Source of the DNA: Ctenosaura bakeri
Taxonomy: Eukaryota; Chordata; Lepidosauria; Squamata; Iguanidae
Assembly: GCA_948474755.1 (NCBI GenBank)
Contig: CAOLHI010001824.1
Span: forward strand, 248,001-312,000
DNA length: 64,000 nucleotides
Reading direction: 5' to 3'
Shown here: in pieces, positions 12,432 through 64,000 of the stretch
How the letters are laid out: each line of letters starts with the position of its first letter
Numbering within the stretch: the first letter of the stretch is position 1
Position numbers and translations under genes: made by a program
The notes under the pieces: model-generated
What the model saw: only the letters and a program-made list of their open reading frames with translations
What the model was told of the DNA's origin: nothing
Databases searched by the model: none

Positions 12432-13438
12432 TCAAGAAATGGGTATGCTTGAATTCAGAGAATGTGGGTAAGGTAGGAATAATTGAAGTATTGCAATTTT
12501 TTCAAGATGGTCTGGATAAAGGGCTCTGCCCAAATACTTTAAAAAGACAGTTGACAGCTTTGTCAACGATTTTTTTCTGATGAATAGAAACTGATGTCGG
12601 CAAATGAACATATAACACATTTTCTGAGGGAAGTGAGTCTGCAGGCTGCACCAACAATTCATAGGTTCCCTTTGTGGGATTTAAACTTGGTTTTGGGCAG
12701 ATTAACTAAGCTACCATTTGAGCCACGGAGTGAAGCTTCTTTAAAGTTGTTAACTTTGAAGGCTGATTTCCTAGTGGCTATAACATCGGCATGAAGGGTG
12801 TCCGAGATTGGAGCTCTTTCGTTAAACCCTAATTTATGCAAATTAGATTAACATTTCTTGGTATTAGCAGTGGACCCTTCCTTCAGACCAAAGAGTATAG
12901 TGTCAGTGCTGATTCTACCATCTATTTCACTGCCAACCTTTTACCCTAATCCAGTACTTCCTGTTGAAAAGAAATGGCACTCATTGGATGTGAGGCGAGT
13001 AGTTAAAGTATACATGAACAGAATGAAGTTGATACAGAAAACAGCAACTCTGTCTCTTTTAATCCAAATAAGTTGGGTTATAAAGTTTCTAGTTCTATTT
13101 CTAAGTGGATAAAGAGTTGTATATTTTACTGTTATGGTTGTGCTAAAGTTCCAAAGCCAGAAAATGCGTGGGCACATTTTACAAGACCTACGGCCTCCAC
13201 TGTAGCTTTCAGATCATCAGCTTATTTGGAAGATGCTTGTAAAGTAGCTGGTTGGAAAGCACCAACAACCTTTATAAAGCATTATAAGTTGGATAAGTTT
13301 GCATCAAGGCAGATTTCTTTTGGAAGATCAGTTCTACAGGTTGTGACTCAAGGTAGCAGCCATTCCCACTTACCATATTGTTGGCTTGGATGTATCCCAA
13401 TATGTAGTGGACTGCTCCAGAGGCCTTCCAGAGAATAA
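12432..13438 (+). pseudogene. DIRS tyrosine recombinase remnant
   Basis: The N-terminal part reads TLKRQLTAL and then MSANEHITHFLREVS, FPLWDLNLVL, KLPFEPRSE and FLVAITSA up to a TGA at 12792-12794. The next codon is AGG within RVSEIGALSLNP, the expected site of the first catalytic arginine. The C-terminal part carries H (13175-13177), xxR (13184-13186) and Y (13283-13285) in AHFTRPTAS and FIKHYKLD, the HxxR...Y signature. Several frame changes occur between 12840 and 13073. This is a relic of the element's integrase, not a host gene. Confidence 0.82.
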
Positions 13439-13488
13439 GAATTTGATACCGAGAAGGATCATTCTTGAAAGGCCCAAGGAGCAATCCA
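13395..13488 (+). repeat. DIRS internal complementary region
   Basis: Two abutting segments. 13395-13438 (ending CAGAGGCCTTCCAGAGAATA A) is the inverted copy of the element's extreme left end. 13451-13488 (GAAGGATCATTCTTGAAAGG...) is the inverted copy of the extreme right end. Together they look like a left-right circle junction stored inside the element, the structure proposed to template end completion in DIRS1. The recombinase reading frame runs up to it. Confidence 0.85.
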
Positions 13489-13556
13489 TTCCCTCCCAGG
13501 CTGCAAAAGTAAAAAATAAAAAATTAATTTAAAAATTTAAAAAAATGTATGAAAAG

Positions 13557-13617
13557 GGTATATGTATGTGTGTTTGTATATATATGTATGAGTATGTGTT
13601 TGTGTGTGTATGTATGG
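13557..13617 (+). repeat. GT/AT-rich low-complexity tract inside DIRS
   Basis: Alternating TATGTG, TGTGTT and TATATA units fill the space between the internal complementary region and the right terminal repeat. Probably a local expansion rather than part of the original element. Confidence 0.7.
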
Positions 13618-13670
13618 AGGAAGGGATAGAAGGAGTTATTTCGGAGTAGTTTTTCAAATAGAGAGTTTTA

Positions 13671-13833
13671 GGGCAGGCAAAGCTATATAACTAAACTGAA
13701 GGTGAGCTGCAAGGTCAACTTTTATAATGGCTTCGAATGTTGACTCCTGCCTCAATCAGCTGGCATGTGGAGATAACCCAATATGTAGTGATTGCTCCTT
13801 TGGCCTTCCAAGAATGATCCTTCTTGGTAAGTA
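13671..13833 (+). repeat. DIRS right inverted terminal repeat
   Basis: Reads GTTGACTCCTGCCTCAATCA near 13739-13758 and ends CCAAGAATGATCCTTCTTGG. It is complementary to the left repeat but longer at its outer edge. The extra outer sequence matches the second half of the internal complementary region in inverted form. Confidence 0.88.
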
Positions 13834-14774
13834 TCATCTTCTCAATTTATGGACCTAGGGGTTGAGCTGCAGAAGAAAACAGAGACATTTTCAACAGTCG
13901 ATACTGAATGCGTACTAAAACCCTAAATCTAAGCTCACTACCCCTTAGAAGGTGGTACTAACTATGAAGGGAGAAGAGTTCAGCAATGCTACTTCTCATT
14001 TTCTTATCTTTAAAATATCACATGTGACCTGGTGTACATTGGCAAACTAAAGTTAACAAAATGTCCCATTCATTCTGTATAGTGCTTAAGGAGACAATAA
14101 TGTTTGTGCAGGCTGCTGTTTCTTACCTGGTACTTACAATATTTGTACTTTATCATATAATGAAATTAGAAGGTGAGATTTGCTTTCTGTTATACTAAAG
14201 GCCCTGCTCACTATGACAGCGTGGCATAGCCTGAGGCTGTATTTTACCATTGGTTTCCATACCCCGCTATTTACCACTAGTTTCCATACCTTAGTTTAAA
14301 GTTTCCCCACTAGCAGATTTCAGGAAGCAATATATGAAAACACTTACCCATGAAAGAAAAGCAATAATTTGGCTTTAAATTGTTTGGTTTTCAATAAGAA
14401 AGTGATTTGGAGAGGGTAATTATACATATTCTAGCCTTGTCACTGTCACTAGGCTAAAGTGAATATAAACAAAAAAGATATCATATAGTGTATTATGCCA
14501 TTTGGAAAGAACAAAGAAATGTTACATAATTACCAGTTTCTCTACTTTCCTAAGCCAAAAATGTGATATGTTCACATCTCACTGTCTGAAAAGTTCCGTT
14601 CTTTACCACAATATATTGTGAACTCTTAAAAAAAACCTTTTTTTGTAAAAATAGACATTTATAGATACAGACTTAGCCCTGACCACTTTAACAAAGTGCC
14701 CAATCTAATAAAACAAGATTGAAGATAAGTTCACTGCATATAGCAGGCATTCCATTTACCTGATGTTCTTAGGA

Positions 14775-15511
14775 AAATACAGAGCAAAGCACCTTTTATT
14801 TACCTTTTAATTTGTGCCATCTTGTTTTTGTGAAAACTTGGTAGAACCCACAAATTGGTTGAATTATCATGCCTTCAGAATGTTAGTCTAAATTTTTGAT
14901 TATTCTTCACTTCAAAATCTCTACATAAAATGATTTAAATTACCTTTGCAAATTTGGGATTTTCCATTCATTACTGACACTAAAAATCATTTCATTTTAT
15001 GTAAAATCTATAGAAGTATCTTAGATAATCCTTAGTTGAGTTTTTATACACGCACATATATATACACACACATATACACTGTAGCTGACAAAAGATGCCA
15101 TTTACCAGTATTGACACAATACGATAAAAACATAATTAACCCAAAGCAGAAGGTGTGATTTTGTAGGTAAGAAAGACTGCAACAGCAACACTGACAAGGG
15201 AAGTGTTTAAGATAGTTATCAAAGTAATCTTTTTTTAAGGGAAGAAACTGCAGTCTTAAAGTGCAATTACTGTTGTGCAGTCATGTCAGGCCATGAATCA
15301 GATTGGATGAAATTCAAAGCAGAAACAAACAAATGCTGTTCATGATTCAGAGAAGGAAAGTGAGTAAAAGTTCTCAGGCATTCCAGTGCATCAAGAAAAC
15401 ACATGTCCTTTTTAAAAAAAAAATGTCTGAAAAGATGCCTTTCCCTCTGCCATACCCCTGTATCAAAAGTCCTGCACTGCCTTGGTTGTAAAGTCATTAT
15501 ACTTTATGCTT
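14775..15511 (-). other. APCDD1: Probable APCDD1 3' UTR
   Basis: This AT-rich sequence follows the stop codon and holds no competing gene signature. It ends just past the first canonical minus-strand AATAAA (14800-14795). It includes a short CA/TA dinucleotide run near 15048-15080. The 3' boundary is inferred from the signal only, and a longer UTR is possible. Confidence 0.5.
14795..14800 (-). terminator. Candidate polyadenylation signal AATAAA
   Basis: The plus strand reads TTTATT, which is AATAAA on the gene strand, about 712 nt past the TAG stop. It is the first canonical hexamer I noticed after the stop. The following sequence is only weakly GT-rich, so use of this site is unproven. Confidence 0.45.
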
Positions 15512-63469
<47,958 letters not shown>

Positions 63470-64000
63470 CTCCGGCTCTCTCCGACGCCTTCTCTGAGGA
63501 GAGGAGCCTCTTTCTCCTTTTATTCTCCGCGCTGTCTTCCTGTCTCCGTCCCCTTCTTCCGAAGCTTTGAACTTCCCTGAAATCCCAGTAATCCCCACAC
63601 GCGCATTAAAAAAAAAAAAAGGAATTCCTGAGGAAAAACAAAAGGCGGTGGGGGTGACGGACCACCTGGAGGAACGAAGATCCCAAGGCAAAGCGAGGGC
63701 ACCCCCCACAACCCAGCGCCGCCTCAGCCGCTTCTTTCTCTGGAGGAAAAAGGGCGCTTCGCGAGGGGGGCTTCCACCGTCCCTCACGCGGCAGCTGCCC
63801 CGGGCGTCTCCTCCCGGCTGAGGGCTTTCAAGTGAAGGCGGCGGCGGCGGCGCTCCCCATACCGGCCGCGGGGACGGGCTTGAGGCTTGCAGGCAGCCGA
63901 GGCGCCTGGCACTCCTCGACCTCCTCTTCCAGGCGCTCCTTCGCCGTCCCCTGCCTGGGTCCGCTTCTTCTTCAGATCCCGCCCGGGCCGGCTACGGCCG
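63470..64000 (-). promoter_or_regulatory. APCDD1: GC/CpG-rich APCDD1 5' UTR and promoter-proximal region
   Basis: Base composition shifts sharply to GC and CpG richness from about 63480 to the right edge, including a GGC tract at 63836-63852, in contrast to the AT-rich introns. This is the normal appearance of a vertebrate CpG-island promoter around a first exon. No TATA box was recognised and the transcription start cannot be fixed. An A12 run near 63608-63620 (T-run on the gene strand) lies inside it. The island probably continues beyond the window. Confidence 0.7.
63565..63571 (-). promoter_or_regulatory. Candidate TCF/LEF site in APCDD1 5' region
   Basis: The gene strand reads TTCAAAG, matching the WWCAAAG core of TCF/LEF factors, about 100 nt upstream of the start codon. 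Human APCDD1 has been reported as a beta-catenin/TCF4 target with TCF motifs in its promoter. A seven-base match is expected often by chance, so this is only a pointer. Confidence 0.3.

Larger units (their letters stand above)
7667..13835 (+). mobile_element. DIRS-like tyrosine-recombinase retrotransposon, decayed
   Basis: A complete-length element in plus orientation. It has a left inverted terminal repeat (7667-7797), gag remnant, RT with a YLDD motif (11114-11125), RNase H-like region, methyltransferase-like region, tyrosine recombinase remnant, internal complementary region (13395-13488) and right inverted terminal repeat (13671-13833). Without the solo LTR at 9361-9851 it spans about 5.7 kb, normal for DIRS elements. 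Every coding region has stops or frame changes, so it is inactive. Such elements integrate through a circular intermediate with a tyrosine recombinase and so lack long target duplications, and none was seen here. Confidence 0.9.

Noticed and set aside
12432..13438. Possible phage-like integrase or host recombinase gene
   Set aside because: The tyrosine recombinase belongs to the DIRS element and is broken by stops and frame changes.

Overview
This is a window of vertebrate nuclear DNA, most likely from a squamate reptile. It contains one split protein gene, no operons, and dense interspersed repeats of the kinds found together in lizard genomes (CR1, L2 and L1 LINEs, a DIRS-type retrotransposon, hAT and Tigger MITEs, and a tRNA-derived SINE ending near CACACAACAACA). 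The CR1 and SINE tails remind me of iguanian lizards, but species is inference.

The only host gene I can support is APCDD1, a membrane-anchored antagonist of Wnt (and reportedly BMP) signalling, on the minus strand. All five coding exons were placed by homology and GT-AG splice sites: 63412-63469, 48339-48522, 45285-45816, 30762-31083 and 15512-15963. They join in phase into a 515-codon protein. The three large introns are about 14-15 kb each. The first exon lies in a GC- and CpG-rich promoter-like region at the right edge. A candidate polyadenylation signal sits about 0.7 kb past the stop codon.

Layout: 1-7666 is intergenic DNA downstream of APCDD1, with two SINEs and a degraded Tigger-like MITE. 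7667-13835 is a decayed but structurally complete DIRS-like element (gag, RT, RNase H, methyltransferase-like region, tyrosine recombinase, inverted terminal repeats and internal complementary region). A 491-bp solo LTR with a 5-bp target duplication interrupts its gag. 13836-15511 holds the APCDD1 3' UTR. Intron 4 (15964-30761) carries a 5'-truncated L1 with a 21-bp target duplication inside an older unidentified repeat, CR1 ends, an hAT MITE, and a CR1 nested in an L2. Intron 3 carries a near-perfect fold-back MITE, SINEs, and a trinucleotide repeat next to an L2 tail. Intron 2 has a small perfect hairpin. Intron 1 carries a long CR1 interrupted by a MER2/Tigger-like fragment, L2 and CR1 ends, an hAT element with an 8-bp duplication, and SINEs.

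I saw no convincing undescribed molecular system. The most informative structures are the DIRS element with its junction-type internal repeat, the chain of nested insertions, and lineage-specific features of APCDD1 exon 1.
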